Assembly: GCA_963700775.1 (NCBI GenBank)
Contig: CAVOYU010000006.1
Coordinates: forward strand, 372,001-436,000
Length of the DNA stretch: 64,000 nt
DNA from: Thermohalobaculum sp963700775
GTDB taxonomy: Bacteria > Pseudomonadota > Alphaproteobacteria > Rhodobacterales > Rhodobacteraceae
Direction of reading: 5' to 3'
Each line of letters starts with the position of its first letter. Position 1 is the stretch's first letter. The position numbers were made by a program, and so were the translations under genes. The notes beneath the pieces are model-generated. The model saw only the letters and a list, made by a program, of their open reading frames with translations, did not search any database and was not told the origin of the DNA. Shown here one piece after another: positions 1 to 10,907 of the stretch.

Positions 1-623
1 CTGGCGTCGTCATTGCCTGGAATCGGCAGATCGATTCCGTCCGGGTCCGAGTTGGTGTCCAGGATCGCCACCACCGGAATGCCGAGCTTGCGCGCCTCGA
101 GGACGGCCAGCGACTCCTTGTTGGTGTCGATCACGAACACCATGTCCGGCGTGCCGCCCATCTCGCGGATGCCGCCCAGCGAGGCGGTCAGCTTCGCCCG
201 CTCGCGCTCGAGCTGGAGGCGCTCCTTCTTGGTGAAGCCGCTCGCGCCGCCGTCGAGCTGCTCGTCGAGCGACTTCATCCGGTTGATCGAGTGCGACACG
301 GTCTTCCAGTTGGTCAGGGTGCCGCCGAGCCAGCGGTGGTTCATGAAGTACTGGGCGCAGCGCTCGGCCGCCTCGGCCAGCGGCTTCGCCGCCTGGCGCT
401 TGGTGCCGACGAACAGGATCCGCCCGCCCTTGGCGACGCAGTCGCGCATCGCCTGCAGGGCGGCGTCGAGCATCGGCACGGTCTGGGTCAGGTCGATGAT
501 GTGGATCCCGTTGCGGTTGCCATAGATGTAGCGACCCATCTTGGGGTTCCAGCGGTGCGTCTGGTGTCCGAAATGCACGCCGGCTTCGAGGAGCTGACGC
601 AGCGAGAAGTCAGGCAGGGCCAT
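1..623 (-). CDS. rpsB: 30S ribosomal protein S2, C-terminal end missing
   Basis: Ribosomal protein S2 of the small subunit, needed for S1 binding and translation initiation. The reading frame runs off the left edge, so about 207 codons from the N-terminus are present and the last part is outside the window. The start MALPDFSLRQLLEAGVHFGH is the S2 signature, followed by the family blocks NRNGIHIIDL and FVGTKRQA and by DTNKESLAVLEA. The ATG at 621-623 is preceded by a purine-rich GGAAAGG. In this phylum tsf normally follows, which would lie beyond the edge. The product is essential, so the frame is expected to be intact, and it is. Confidence 0.97.
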   Translation of the reverse strand, partial: MALPDFSLRQLLEAGVHFGHQTHRWNPKMGRYIYGNRNGIHIIDLTQTVPMLDAALQAMRDCVAKGGRILFVGTKRQAAKPLAEAAERCAQYFMNHRWLGGTLTNWKTVSHSINRMKSLDEQLDGGASGFTKKERLQLERERAKLTASLGGIREMGGTPDMVFVIDTNKESLAVLEARKLGIPVVAILDTNSDPDGIDLPIPGNDDA

Positions 624-743
624 CTTTCGGTTTCCTTTCCGGTTTCGCCTCGGCAGGGGTGAGAGCGTCTCGCCCAACCGGCGGACCCTCCGGGATGTCT
701 CCCCGGAACGGCCCAAACCCTGCCTGCGGATTGAAGTGGGGGG

Positions 744-772
744 GCTATAGCCCTAACCCGCCGGGTATGCAA
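744..772 (-). promoter_or_regulatory. Candidate rpsB promoter
   Basis: On the minus strand TTGCAT (767-772) is followed after 17 bases by TATAGC (744-749), about 120 bases upstream of the rpsB ATG. Matches to a sigma-70 promoter are partial. The long leader would leave room for the autoregulatory structure often seen upstream of rpsB. Confidence 0.35.
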
Positions 773-800
773 GGGGCGAGGCGGACCCCGCCCCGATGCG

Positions 801-2229
801 TCACGCCGCGCGCTGGCCCGAGGGCGAGCGCCGGCGGCGGCGGTTGCGGTTGCGCGCCGGCTGGCCGGGGCTGTTGGCCGCGGCACCGGGCCTCTCGGCA
901 CCGGGCTTGTCGCCGCCCGGCTTCCCGCCGCCAGGTTTCCCGCCGCCAGGTTTCCCGCCACCAGGTTTCCCCCCGGCGTGGCGGCTGCGGTTGCCGCCGC
1001 CGTTGCTGGAGCCGCCGTTGCCGCCGCCGCCGTTACCGCTGTACCTGGGCTTGCCCTGCGCCGGCCGGCCGGCGCCGCCGCGCGCCTCGGGCGCCGGGCC
1101 GTCGCCGACCACGCTCAGCCGCCGCTGGATCAGCCGCTCGATGTCGCGCAGATAGGCGCGCTCGCCCGCGTCGCAGAACGACAGCGCCGCGCCCCCTGCG
1201 CCCGGCCCGCGCGGTGCGGCCGATGCGGTGGACATAGCTCTCGGGCTCGTTCGGCAGCTCGTAGTTGATCACATGGGTGATGCCGTCGACGTCGATGCCG
1301 CGGGCGGCGATGTCGGTCGCCACCAGCACGCGGGCGTTGCCGGTCGCGGAACCGCGACAGCGCCCGCTGGCGGCGCGGTCTGCGACTTGTTGCCGTGGAT
1401 CGCCTCGGCCTCGACGCCGCTGCTGGCACAGATGCTCGGCGACCCGGTTGGCGCCGTGCTTGGTGCGGGTGAAGACGATCACCCGGCTCAGCGCCGGGTC
1501 GTCCAGCACGTGCGAGAGCAGCGCCGCCTTGGCGCCGGCCTCGACGTGGTAGACGTCCTGCTCGATCCGCTCGACGGGGTCGCCTGCGGGCGTGACCTCG
1601 ACCCGCACCGGGTCATTCAGCATCGAGGCCGACAGCTTGGCGATCTCGCCCGGCATGGTGGCCGAGAACAGCAGCGTCTGGCGCTTCATCGGCAGGGTTG
1701 CGACGATCTTGCGCACGTCGCGGATGAAGCCCATGTCGAGCATCCGGTCGGCCTCGTCGAGGACGAGAACCTCGACCGGTCGAGCCGCGCCCGCTTCTGG
1801 CTGCATCAGGTCGAGCAGCCGGCCCGGCGTGGCGATCACGATGTCGACGCCGCGCGCCAGCGCCTCGATCTGCGGCCGCTGGCCGACGCCGCCGAAGATC
1901 ACGGTCTGGCGCAGCCGCATGTTGCGGCCATAGGCCCGGAACTCTCGCCGATCTGGATCGCGAGCTCGCGGGTCGGGGCCAGCACCAGGGCGCGGGGACC
2001 GCGCGGGCCGCCGGCGGTGGGCTGGCGGGCCAGCCGGTGGAGGATCGGCAGCGCGAAGGCCGCGGTCTTGCCGGTGCCGGTCTGGGCGATGCCCAGCAGG
2101 TCGCGGCCCTGCAGCAGCACCGGGAATCGCCCGCGCCTGGATGGGAGTGGGGACGCTGTGCCCGCGGGCCTTCAGCGCATGCTGGATGGGGTCGGCGAGG
2201 CCGAGCCCCTGGAAGGTGATGTCAGTCAA
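801..2229 (-). CDS. rhlE: DEAD-box RNA helicase, RhlE type, six frameshifts
   Basis: ATP-dependent RNA helicase of the RhlE group, likely acting in ribosome assembly or RNA turnover. Read piecewise it has the Q motif region (FQGLGL...PTPIQARAIP), Walker A AQTGTGKT, PTREL, TPGR, the DEAD-box as DEAD in VLDEADRMLDMGF, SAT, VATDIAARGIDVDG and HRIGRTARAG, then a basic Gly/Lys-rich tail with four GGGKP-type repeats. The start is a TTG at 2227-2229 with AGGA upstream. The frame is lost six times: extra single bases near 2125, 1421, 1369, 1340 and 1195, and one missing base near 1942. Flanking genes are intact and the protein is conserved right through each break, so I favour sequence error over a pseudogene, though decay cannot be excluded. 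Confidence 0.85.
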
Positions 2230-2412
2230 TCGTAGTTCCTCATTCGCCAGACGGCGCGCAGCGCTTCCTGCGCGGCGCAGCCGGGGCGGATCGCCTGTCC
2301 CAGGCGCGGCCGGGGCGGCATGATATCGGTGATTGTTCCCGGGACGTGGCACCGCCGGACCGGATCGGTCGCGGGCGGCACTTCGCGCAATCGCGAGACA
2401 ATGTGTGGCGCC

Positions 2413-2441
2413 TAGATGGCGTCCGGCGCCCGGAATGTCAA
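2413..2441 (-). promoter_or_regulatory. Candidate helicase promoter with A-tract upstream
   Basis: On the minus strand a perfect TTGACA (2436-2441) is followed after 17 bases by CATCTA (2413-2418), and an A/T tract (AAAAAATTGATT) sits just upstream of the -35, like an UP element. It lies about 185 bases ahead of the helicase start in the 2230-2578 gap, where I see no gene. Confidence 0.4.
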
Positions 2442-2578
2442 GGGAATCAATTTTTTGCGCGCAAACGCGAAATTGGCCGAAGGCGCCCGCCCCCTGCCGC
2501 GCCGCTCGGCGCTTGCCTCGCCGGGCGGCCTTGATATCCTCGCCGCAGCCGCTTGCCGCCGCAGGAGCCCCCGCGCCG

Positions 2579-3817
2579 ATGACCCGCCCCGCCGACCCGG
2601 CGCTCGACGCCCGCATCGAGGCCGCCTTCGGCAGCTCGGCGCCCCCGCTGCGGCGCTTCGGCCTGCTCGCCGGGGCGGTGATGGCCTTCGCCTTCGCCGC
2701 CTATTGCGTGAAGATGGTGATGGACCTGAGCGCGCCCGGCTATGGCGGCGAATCCGTGCAGATCGACTTCGTCGCCTTCTGGGGCGCCGCCAGGCTGGCG
2801 CTGGCCGGAGACGCCATCGGCGCCTTCGATCCCAACGTCCTGCGCGCCGCCCTCGCGCTGCCGCCGGACGCGCCGAAGGGCGATCTCCTGTGGCTCTATC
2901 CGCCCGGCTGGCACATCGCCGTCGCCCCGCTGGGGCTGCTGCCGTTCGCCCCCGCCTACATCCTCTTCAGCCTGCTCGCCCTCGCCGCCTTCGCCGCCGC
3001 GCTCCGGCCGCTGGCGGCGCCGCTTCCCGGCGGCGTGCCGCTGGTGCTGGCGGGCCCGGCGGTGCTGATCATCCTGATGCTCGGCAACAACAGCCTGCTC
3101 TGGACCGCGGGGCTCGCCGGGTCGCTGGCGGCATTGGCGCAGGGGCGCATGGCGCTGGCGGGACTGCTGATCGCGCTCCTGACCCTGAAGCCGCAGCTGG
3201 GCCTGCTGATCCCCTTCGCGCTGGCCGCCGGCGGTTACTGGCGGACCTTCCTCTGGGCCGCCGCCGGCGCCGTCGTCCTCGCCGCGGGCTCGACCGCGGT
3301 GATGGGGTTCGAATACTGGAAGGCATTCTTCGGAGGCATCCGCTTAATGTCCGAGCTGATGCAGACCGACATCGTGCGCTTCGAGCGGATGATGACGTGG
3401 TACGCGCTGGTCCGGCTCGGCGGCTTCGGCCACGCCGTCGCCTTCCCGGTGCAGGCCACCGTCACGCTCGCCGCGATCGCGGCGGTCTCGTGGGTCTGGA
3501 GTCGGCCGGGCGCGAGCACGGACCTCAGGGCGGCGACGCTCTGCACCGCGATCCCGCTGGCGACGCCCTACGCCTATCACTACGAGATGACGCTGACCCT
3601 GGTCGCCGCCATGTTCCTCGCCCGCGACGGTTTCGGCGCTACCCGCGGCGCCCGGCTCTGGCTGCTCGCCCTCTGGCTCGGCCCGGTGCCGGGGCTGGTG
3701 CTCGCCGGCCTCCTGCCCCCGGCGCTCTACGCGGCGCCGCTGCTCACGGCGACCGTATGGCTCTGCGTCCGGCGAGCGGCGCACGCGACCGCCGCGGCGC
3801 GGGCCGCCGGGGCTTGA
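2579..3817 (+). CDS. GT87/DUF2029 membrane glycosyltransferase
   Basis: Polytopic inner-membrane protein of 412 residues resembling GT87 (DUF2029) polyprenyl-phosphate-dependent mannosyl/arabinosyl-type transferases. Visible family features are the early acidic block QIDFVAFWGAARLALAG after the first membrane segment, the WLYPPGWHI motif, and a series of hydrophobic helices to the C-terminus. The frame is open further upstream, but the ATG at 2579 has an AGGAG upstream and starts MTRPAD just before the first conserved region. Its stop overlaps the TTG start of miaA, so the two are probably co-transcribed. The sugar and acceptor cannot be told from sequence. Confidence 0.75.
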   Translation: MTRPADPALDARIEAAFGSSAPPLRRFGLLAGAVMAFAFAAYCVKMVMDLSAPGYGGESVQIDFVAFWGAARLALAGDAIGAFDPNVLRAALALPPDAPKGDLLWLYPPGWHIAVAPLGLLPFAPAYILFSLLALAAFAAALRPLAAPLPGGVPLVLAGPAVLIILMLGNNSLLWTAGLAGSLAALAQGRMALAGLLIALLTLKPQLGLLIPFALAAGGYWRTFLWAAAGAVVLAAGSTAVMGFEYWKAFFGGIRLMSELMQTDIVRFERMMTWYALVRLGGFGHAVAFPVQATVTLAAIAAVSWVWSRPGASTDLRAATLCTAIPLATPYAYHYEMTLTLVAAMFLARDGFGATRGARLWLLALWLGPVPGLVLAGLLPPALYAAPLLTATVWLCVRRAAHATAAARAAGA

Positions 3818-4740
3818 CCCGCCCGCTGCTCATCGCCGGCCCGACCGCCAGCGGCAAGTCGGCGCTGGCGCTTGCTCTGGCCGGGCGGTCCGGCGGGGCG
3901 GTGATCAATGCCGACAGCCAGCAGGTTTACCGCGACTGGCGCATCCTGACCGCCCGGCCGGCGCCGGAGGAGGAGGCGCGGGCACCGCACCTGCTCTACG
4001 GCCACGTGGCGCTCGACGCGGACTATTCGGTCGGCGCCTGGCTCGCGGACCTGCGCGGCGCGCTCGCCAGCTGCCGCGCCCGCGGCCTGCGGCCCATCGT
4101 CACCGGCGGCACCGGACTCTACTTCAAGGCGCTGACCGAGGGGCTCGCGCCGATCCCGCCGGTGCCGCCCGAGATCCGCGCCGCGGCCGAGGCGGAGCTT
4201 TCGCGCATTGGCCTGCCGGCCTTCGCGGCGGCGCTTGCCGCCCGTGACCCGGAGACCGCTGCCGGCCTCGACCCCGCCAATCCCGCCCGCTGGCTCCGCG
4301 CCCGCGAGGTGCTGGACGCCACCGGCGAGGGCCTCGCCGCATGGCACCGGCGCACACCGGCGCCGCTGCTGCCGCTGGAGGAGACCGTCGCCCTGAAGCT
4401 TCTGCCGCCCCGCGACCGGCTCCACGCCCGCTGCGACGCCCGGCTCGACGCCATGCTGGAACAAGGCGTGCTGGACGAGGTCGAACGGGTCATGAGCCTC
4501 GGCCTCGACCCCGGCCTTCCGGGCATGAAGGCTGTCGGCGCGCCCGAGTTCATGGCCCATCTCCGGGGCGAGACCACGCTCGCCGAGGCGATCGACCGCG
4601 CCAAGGCCGCGACGCGCCAATATGCAAAACGGCAGTCGACCTGGATGCACAACCAGATGTTGCGCTGGCACACGCTTCCCGGACACATTCCTGCAGAAAA
4701 TCTCACCACCGCGACAGAATTGACCGAAAAATACGGTTGA
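3814..4740 (+). CDS. miaA: tRNA dimethylallyltransferase
   Basis: Transfers a dimethylallyl group to N6 of A37 in tRNAs that read UNN codons. At 308 residues it has the usual length. The P-loop GPTASGKS is near residue 10, followed by INADSQQVYRDW (substrate Asp and Gln), GGTGLYFKAL, and KRQSTWMHNQMLRW near the end, all MiaA hallmarks. The best start is TTG at 3814, overlapping the stop of the upstream gene (TTGA), and it leads directly into TRPLLIAGPTASGKS; no better ATG lies near. It is followed by the ilv leader region. Confidence 0.95.
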   Translation: MTRPLLIAGPTASGKSALALALAGRSGGAVINADSQQVYRDWRILTARPAPEEEARAPHLLYGHVALDADYSVGAWLADLRGALASCRARGLRPIVTGGTGLYFKALTEGLAPIPPVPPEIRAAAEAELSRIGLPAFAAALAARDPETAAGLDPANPARWLRAREVLDATGEGLAAWHRRTPAPLLPLEETVALKLLPPRDRLHARCDARLDAMLEQGVLDEVERVMSLGLDPGLPGMKAVGAPEFMAHLRGETTLAEAIDRAKAATRQYAKRQSTWMHNQMLRWHTLPGHIPAENLTTATELTEKYG

Positions 4741-4792
4741 CCCCGAGTCGTTCTGTGTTAAAGCTGCCGCCGCAAGCGAAAAGGTGCAGCAA

Positions 4793-4840
4793 ATGCGGCA
4801 GATTCTCGTAGCGTTGGCGCGCGGTGACCGGATGGGCTGA
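4793..4840 (+). CDS. ilvB leader peptide (attenuator)
   Basis: A 15-codon reading frame, MRQILVALARGDRMG, with AAGG about nine bases before the ATG. Codons 4-8 are Ile-Leu-Val-Ala-Leu, the amino acids whose synthesis the downstream ilvBN genes begin. It ends 26 bases before a terminator hairpin and 112 bases before ilvB. This is the layout of a classical attenuator leader: ribosome stalling at the Ile/Leu/Val codons would favour an antiterminator. Attenuation of ilvBN is known in Caulobacter. The call rests on codon content plus position; translation itself is inferred. Confidence 0.8.
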   Translation: MRQILVALARGDRMG

Positions 4841-4866
4841 AGCCCGACCGGACGACGCGCGCATGG

Positions 4867-4887
4867 GCCCCGGACGGGGCTCTTTTT
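4867..4887 (+). terminator. Attenuator terminator upstream of ilvB
   Basis: GCCCC (4867-4871) pairs with GGGGC (4876-4880) around a GGAC loop and is followed by TCTTTTTG. The stem is short but GC-only and has a clear U-run. It sits after the leader peptide and before ilvB, as expected for an attenuator. A competing hairpin around GGGCTGAAGCCC (4834-4845) overlaps the leader stop codon. Confidence 0.7.
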
Positions 4888-4951
4888 GTTTCTGCCGACG
4901 AGTATCGCGACGAGTAACCCCGAAGACCGCACCGCGAGAATGGAGAAGAAG

Positions 4952-6706
<1,755 letters not shown>

Positions 6707-6725
6707 GCGAGCGGAGGAAACCCAG

Positions 6726-7301
6726 ATGAATTCCCTCGTCCTCAAGCCCGGCTCTTCCAGCCATTCGGCCTACAATCTCCGCGATACCCATGCGGAGATC
6801 GCCGAGCGGCATACCCTCGGCGTCCTGGTCGACAACGAGCCGGGCGTGCTCGCCCGGGTCATCGGTCTCTTCTCGGGGCGCGGCTACAACATCGACAGTC
6901 TCACGGTCGCCGAGACCGACCATGCCGGCCACCTGTCGCGGATCACCATCGTCACCACCGGCACGCCGGCGGTGATCGAGCAGATCAAGGCCCAGCTCGG
7001 GCGCCTGGTGCCGGTGCACGACGTGCACGACCTGACCGTCGAGGGCGCCCATCTCGAGCGCGAGCTGGCGCTGGTCAAGGTCATCGCCACCGGCGAGCGC
7101 CGGGTCGAGGCCCTGCGCATGGCCGACCTGCTGGGCGCCCGAGTGGTCGACGTCACCCACGACAGCTTCGTGTTCGAGCTGGCCCAGACCTCCAGCGAGA
7201 TCGATGCCTTCATCGACCTGATGCGCCCGCTCGGCCTGGCCGAGGTGACCCGCACCGGCGTCTGCGCGATGATGCGCGGCAATCGGACCGCCCCGCGATG
7301 A
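6726..7301 (+). CDS. ilvN: Acetolactate synthase regulatory subunit
   Basis: Small subunit of acetolactate synthase III-type enzymes; it activates the IlvB subunit and confers valine feedback inhibition. It is 191 residues. An N-terminal ACT domain starts at HTLGVLVDNEPGVLARVIGL and contains the typical GRGYNIDSLTV and TDHAGHLSRITIV. The C-terminal half carries ELALVKV and ADLLGARVVDV. GGAGG precedes the ATG by about eight bases. The stop overlaps the start of the lipoprotein gene downstream (ATGA). Confidence 0.95.
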   Translation: MNSLVLKPGSSSHSAYNLRDTHAEIAERHTLGVLVDNEPGVLARVIGLFSGRGYNIDSLTVAETDHAGHLSRITIVTTGTPAVIEQIKAQLGRLVPVHDVHDLTVEGAHLERELALVKVIATGERRVEALRMADLLGARVVDVTHDSFVFELAQTSSEIDAFIDLMRPLGLAEVTRTGVCAMMRGNRTAPR

Positions 7302-7954
7302 GACCGGCCGCATTCCTGCTGTCCGCGCTCCTTCTGGCCGCCTGCCAGACCGCCGGCGAGGAGGAAGCGCCGGCCACGGCGCAGGCACCGGACTCGATCA
7401 CGCCCGAGTCGGAGATCTACGTCCCCGGCACCTCCGACGTCGCCATCGACGCCCTGCCGCCGCCCGAAGTGGCCGCAGCCGAGGCCGCCGAGGGCACGGA
7501 GCCCGCCGACGCCGCGGCGAACGAAGCCGCGTCCGATGACGCCGGGCCGGCCCAGCAGGTGCCGCACATCTACATGGCGTTGCAGGAGGAGGGCACCGGC
7601 AAGCCGGTGTCGGTCGTCTTCGCCATCGACGCCTCGCGCGACAACACGCCCTCGGACGATCCGGCGATCCGCATCACGCCCGACGGCGGGCTCTGCAACC
7701 CGCAGGAGATGCGCTTCTACAAGTTCCCCGAGCGCTACGCCGCCCGCCCGGTGGTCAGCGAGATCGAGCAGGACGAAGGGCTCAAGGTCATCGACCTGCC
7801 CAACTTCATGGCGATCAGCGTAACCAACGAGATGATGAGCCAGGGGCTGGCCACCGCGCCCGAGCAGACCCGGCCGCAGAACGTCTGCACCCGCAAGCTC
7901 TGGGAGCGCCTGATCCTGGCGGAAAACCAGCCCGCCGCTCCCGCTGGACAATAG
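7298..7954 (+). CDS. Putative lipoprotein between ilvN and ilvC
   Basis: A 218-residue protein with a lipoprotein signal peptide: MRPAAFLLSALLLAAC, with lipobox LAAC and Cys at residue 16. An acidic Ala/Glu/Pro-rich linker (to about residue 85) precedes a folded part with SVVFAIDAS and CNPQEMRFYKFPERYAARPVV. I do not recognise a family. It overlaps the ilvN stop by four bases, so it is translationally coupled into the ilv operon. The association may be purely positional. Confidence 0.7.
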   Translation: MRPAAFLLSALLLAACQTAGEEEAPATAQAPDSITPESEIYVPGTSDVAIDALPPPEVAAAEAAEGTEPADAAANEAASDDAGPAQQVPHIYMALQEEGTGKPVSVVFAIDASRDNTPSDDPAIRITPDGGLCNPQEMRFYKFPERYAARPVVSEIEQDEGLKVIDLPNFMAISVTNEMMSQGLATAPEQTRPQNVCTRKLWERLILAENQPAAPAGQ

Positions 7955-8057
7955 CGGGACCTTCGACTAACCACGCCGGGGAAAAATCCGGGCCGGGCTC
8001 CCGGTCCAAGGCCCCGGCGGCAACACCCGGAAACGCAACGAGAGGGACGAGAACATC

Positions 8058-9080
8058 ATGCGCGTCTATTATGATCGCGACTGCGACATCAACCTGATCA
8101 AGGACAAGAAGGTGGCCATCGTCGGCTATGGCAGCCAGGGCCACGCGCATGCGCTGAACCTGCATGACTCGGGCGTGCGCAACCTCGCCGTGGCGCTGCG
8201 CCCGGGCTCGCCGAGCGCCAAGAAGGCCGAGGCCGCCGGGCTCAAGGTGATGAGCATCGCCGAGGCCGCCGGCTGGGCCGACCTGATGATGATGGCGATG
8301 CCCGACGAGCTGCAGGCCGAGACCTACTACACCCACATCCACGGCAACCTGCGCGAGGGCGCCGCGATCGCCTTCGCCCACGGTCTCAACATCCACTTCA
8401 GCCTGATCGAGCCGAAGCCCGGCGTCGACGTGCTGATGATGGCCCCGAAGGGCCCCGGCCACACCGTGCGCTCCGAGTTCAAGCGCGGCGGCGGCGTGCC
8501 CTGCCTGGTGGCGGTGAACAACGACGCCACCGGCCGGGCGCTCGAGATCGGCCTCTCCTACTGCTCGGCCATCGGCGGCGGACGCTCGGGGATCATCGAG
8601 ACCACCTTCAAGGAAGAGTGCGAGACCGACCTGTTCGGCGAGCAGGCGGTGCTCTGCGGCGGCCTCGTCGAGCTGATCCGCGACGGCTTCGAGACCCTGG
8701 TCGAGGCGGGCTATGCCCCCGAGATGGCCTATTTCGAGTGCCTGCACGAGGTGAAGCTGATCGTCGACCTGATCTACGAGGGCGGCATCGCCAACATGAA
8801 CTACTCGGTCTCGAACACCGCCGAGTTCGGCGAGTACGTCTCCGGCCCCCGCGTGCTGCCCTACACCGAGACCAAGGCCCGGATGAAGTCGATCCTGGCT
8901 GACATCCAGTCCGGCCGCTTCGTCCGCGACTGGATGACCGAGTGCAAGGCCGGCCAGCCGAGCTTCAAGGCGATCCGCCGCAATAACGACGCCCACCAGA
9001 TCGAGAAGGTCGGCGAGAAGCTCCGCGGCATGATGCCCTGGATCACCGCCAACAAGCTGGTGGACAAGGCGAAGAACTAG
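8058..9080 (+). CDS. ilvC: Ketol-acid reductoisomerase, class I
   Basis: Isomerises and reduces acetolactate or acetohydroxybutyrate with Mg2+ and NADPH, the second common step of branched-chain amino-acid synthesis. It is 340 residues, the short class I form. The Rossmann motif is GYGSQGHAHALNLHDSG near residue 25. The following strand ends VALRPGSPSAKK, with Arg and Ser placed for the NADPH phosphate. The knotted C-terminal domain has DLFGEQAVLCGG and YFECLHEVKLIVDLIYEGG with the metal-binding acids. GAGGGACGAG precedes the ATG. A strong terminator follows. Confidence 0.97.
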   Translation: MRVYYDRDCDINLIKDKKVAIVGYGSQGHAHALNLHDSGVRNLAVALRPGSPSAKKAEAAGLKVMSIAEAAGWADLMMMAMPDELQAETYYTHIHGNLREGAAIAFAHGLNIHFSLIEPKPGVDVLMMAPKGPGHTVRSEFKRGGGVPCLVAVNNDATGRALEIGLSYCSAIGGGRSGIIETTFKEECETDLFGEQAVLCGGLVELIRDGFETLVEAGYAPEMAYFECLHEVKLIVDLIYEGGIANMNYSVSNTAEFGEYVSGPRVLPYTETKARMKSILADIQSGRFVRDWMTECKAGQPSFKAIRRNNDAHQIEKVGEKLRGMMPWITANKLVDKAKN

Positions 9081-9106
9081 CCCCGACGCCGTATCCCGAA
9101 AAGCAG

Positions 9107-9135
9107 CGGGCGGGCCGGATCATCCGGCCCGCCCG
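9107..9135 (+). terminator. Terminator after ilvC
   Basis: A perfect 12-base inverted repeat, CGGGCGGGCCGG (9107-9118) and its complement (9124-9135), around a five-base loop, followed by TTCGCATTTTCG. The U-run is interrupted. It lies 27 bases after the ilvC stop and before the convergent methyltransferase gene, so it may serve both strands. Confidence 0.8.
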
Positions 9136-9180
9136 TTCGCATTTTCGCTCGTCACAGGCTGTCGGAGAACGCCCCCCGGC

Positions 9181-9946
9181 TCAGCCAGCGCAGACCGGAC
9201 GGGTCCGGTGGCTGGCCCGGGTCGCCGCGTCGGCGCTGCGGTCGAGCAGCACCGTGCTGCCCTCCTGGATCGCCGTGTAGCCACGACCGGTCAGCGCCGG
9301 CCAGGCCTCCGGATTGGCCGCATCGCCGCGATGGGCGTTTCCGACCAGGATCCGCTCGACGCTGCCCAGCGCCGCCTGACCCAGAAGCCGCATCGGCGAG
9401 GCCGGCAGATTGTGGACCACCAGGCTGATCCGCTCCTCGGTCAGCATCAGGTTCAGGTCCATCAGCGGAACCATCATCACCTTCTGCCAGGCGCCGTCAT
9501 CGGGCACCAGCGACGAGGTGCGCAGGTCGCGCGCGCGAGAAGAAGGGCACCCGGCCGGTTCCGCTGTCGGTCATGACCGCATTCACCGTCTCGATCCACG
9601 GAACGCCGTTCGCGGCATGGACCCGCTGCGCATAGGGCGCGATCGCCGCATCGGATTCGACCGCGATGACCCGCTCGACACCCGGCATCTTCGCGATCAG
9701 CGTCGAAACCACGCCAAGGCCCGCGCCGATCACCAGCACCCGGTCGCCATCGCGCACCGCATCGCCCAGGAAATCGACCAGCTCGGCGTCATAGGCGCCG
9801 GAGCAGACCGCCTGCCGGATCTCGGGAGCGATCAGCTCGCCATCCGAGGGCTGCTCGAAGGGAAGGGAGACGCCCGCGGGATGGGCGATCGAGTTCACTG
9901 CCGCGCGCTGCTTCCGCCGGCTGGCAAGATCGATGATGACAGACAT
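9181..9946 (-). CDS. SAM-dependent methyltransferase, FkbM-like, frameshifted
   Basis: The N-terminal part has a Rossmann SAM-binding motif, RVLVIGAGLGVVSTLIA, and an acidic end of strand two, RVIAVESD, followed by a valine-rich core. The second part (VMMVPLMDLNLMLTEER, then LVVHNLPAS) fits the FkbM-type fold, where methylation targets a sugar or peptide hydroxyl. One extra base in the CGCGCGCG run near 9528 breaks the frame: removing it joins VPFFSRA to DLRTSSLVPDD. The ATG at 9946 has GGAG upstream. Its length of about 255 codons fits the family. The substrate is unknown. Confidence 0.6.
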
Positions 9947-9972
9947 ATTCACTCCACGCTTAGACAACGCTA

Positions 9973-9987
9973 CGTTACCGACTAACG
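9973..9987. promoter_or_regulatory. Small inverted repeat in divergent promoter region
   Basis: CGTTA-CCGAC-TAACG, a perfect five-base inverted repeat 27 bases upstream of the methyltransferase start. It sits in a locally AT-richer stretch with further TAAC repeats (9956-9998). It is a possible operator; no adjacent regulator gene suggests which protein would bind. Confidence 0.25.
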
Positions 9988-10211
9988 ACACACTAACAAC
10001 TGTGCCGGAAAATCCTTGCGAAATCACCCGCAATCGCCCTGAAAATCATTGTCATTCACCGGGATTCACCAACGCCGCGAGTTGCGCCGGAGGTGGACTC
10101 AACAGGCAGTTGAGCGATGTTAATCTATGTTAAGGAACGCTAATGGAATGCCCTCAAGAATGCGCGCCGGTGGCCCTTTATCTTCGGCGAACCTGTGCCC
10201 ATATTGGCCGG

Positions 10212-10805
10212 ATGAGATCCCTCCTGACAGCTCTCGCCGCCCTGCTGATTCTCGCTGGCCCCGCGCCTGCCAGCGAGCGTCCGGATTTCTCCGACCGCCC
10301 GGGCGTCGGGCATCCGTTGCGCTTCACCGACGCAAGCGAGAACGTATTCCGCCCGCGCCAGCTGGTCGTCGTCACGCCATCCGGCGCCGTTTCCGCCAGA
10401 TTGCCGGCGACGGCCCCGGACACCCGCTCCGAGAACCGCCTCGACCTCTCAGGCACTCCGATCATCGGCGGTCTCTTCCGCAACCGTCTGGCACCGAACG
10501 ACGCGTCGCGCGAGGGGATTCCGCTCGGCCCGATCACCCGGTTCGGCGACACCCTGGTGGTCGATGCGCGCGGCACCACGGTCTCCCCCGGCAGCCTCGA
10601 TGTCATACTCACGGCCAACTTCCCGCGCGACGGCGCCGTCAGCTACCGGCTGGGACGGCTGACCTTCACGCCAGCCGAGTCGCCCTCCGGCAACGGGCGC
10701 GATGCCGGCGCCGCCTATCAGGTCGGCAGCACGCTGGTGCTCGCCGGCCCCGGCTGGGGCACCGCGATCACCGACTGGAACGCCTTCTTCCGCGACAACT
10801 TCTAG
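10212..10805 (+). CDS. Secreted protein of unknown function
   Basis: 197 residues starting MRSLLTALAALLILAGPAPAS, a Sec signal peptide with an AXA-like cleavage near residue 22. The frame is open further upstream, but ATG 10212 places the signal peptide at the N-terminus. The mature part has LDLSGTPIIGGLFRNR and a Gly-rich C-terminus (LVLAGPGWGTAITDWNAFF). The TPIIGGLFR stretch faintly resembles the loop near the gate of secretins, but nothing else in the protein does. I do not recognise a family. It stands alone with no operon partner. Confidence 0.6.
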   Translation: MRSLLTALAALLILAGPAPASERPDFSDRPGVGHPLRFTDASENVFRPRQLVVVTPSGAVSARLPATAPDTRSENRLDLSGTPIIGGLFRNRLAPNDASREGIPLGPITRFGDTLVVDARGTTVSPGSLDVILTANFPRDGAVSYRLGRLTFTPAESPSGNGRDAGAAYQVGSTLVLAGPGWGTAITDWNAFFRDNF

Positions 10806-10907
10806 GCCCGGCCGGCGGCGCGCTCCGATCGCGCCGGCCATTGACCCGCCATTGACCGGCGCCGCGGAACCGCGCCAACCTCCGGCGCGGATTCGCGGGA
10901 GGCGCGC

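Noticed and set aside
2416..3813. Long open plus-strand frame upstream of and in frame with miaA
   Set aside because: It is Arg/Pro/Gly-rich throughout and overlaps the GT87 gene, whose frame shows real membrane helices and family motifs; it is a GC-rich shadow.
10143..10211. Upstream start for the secreted orphan protein
   Set aside because: It would place 23 polar residues before the signal peptide; ATG 10212 puts the signal at the N-terminus.
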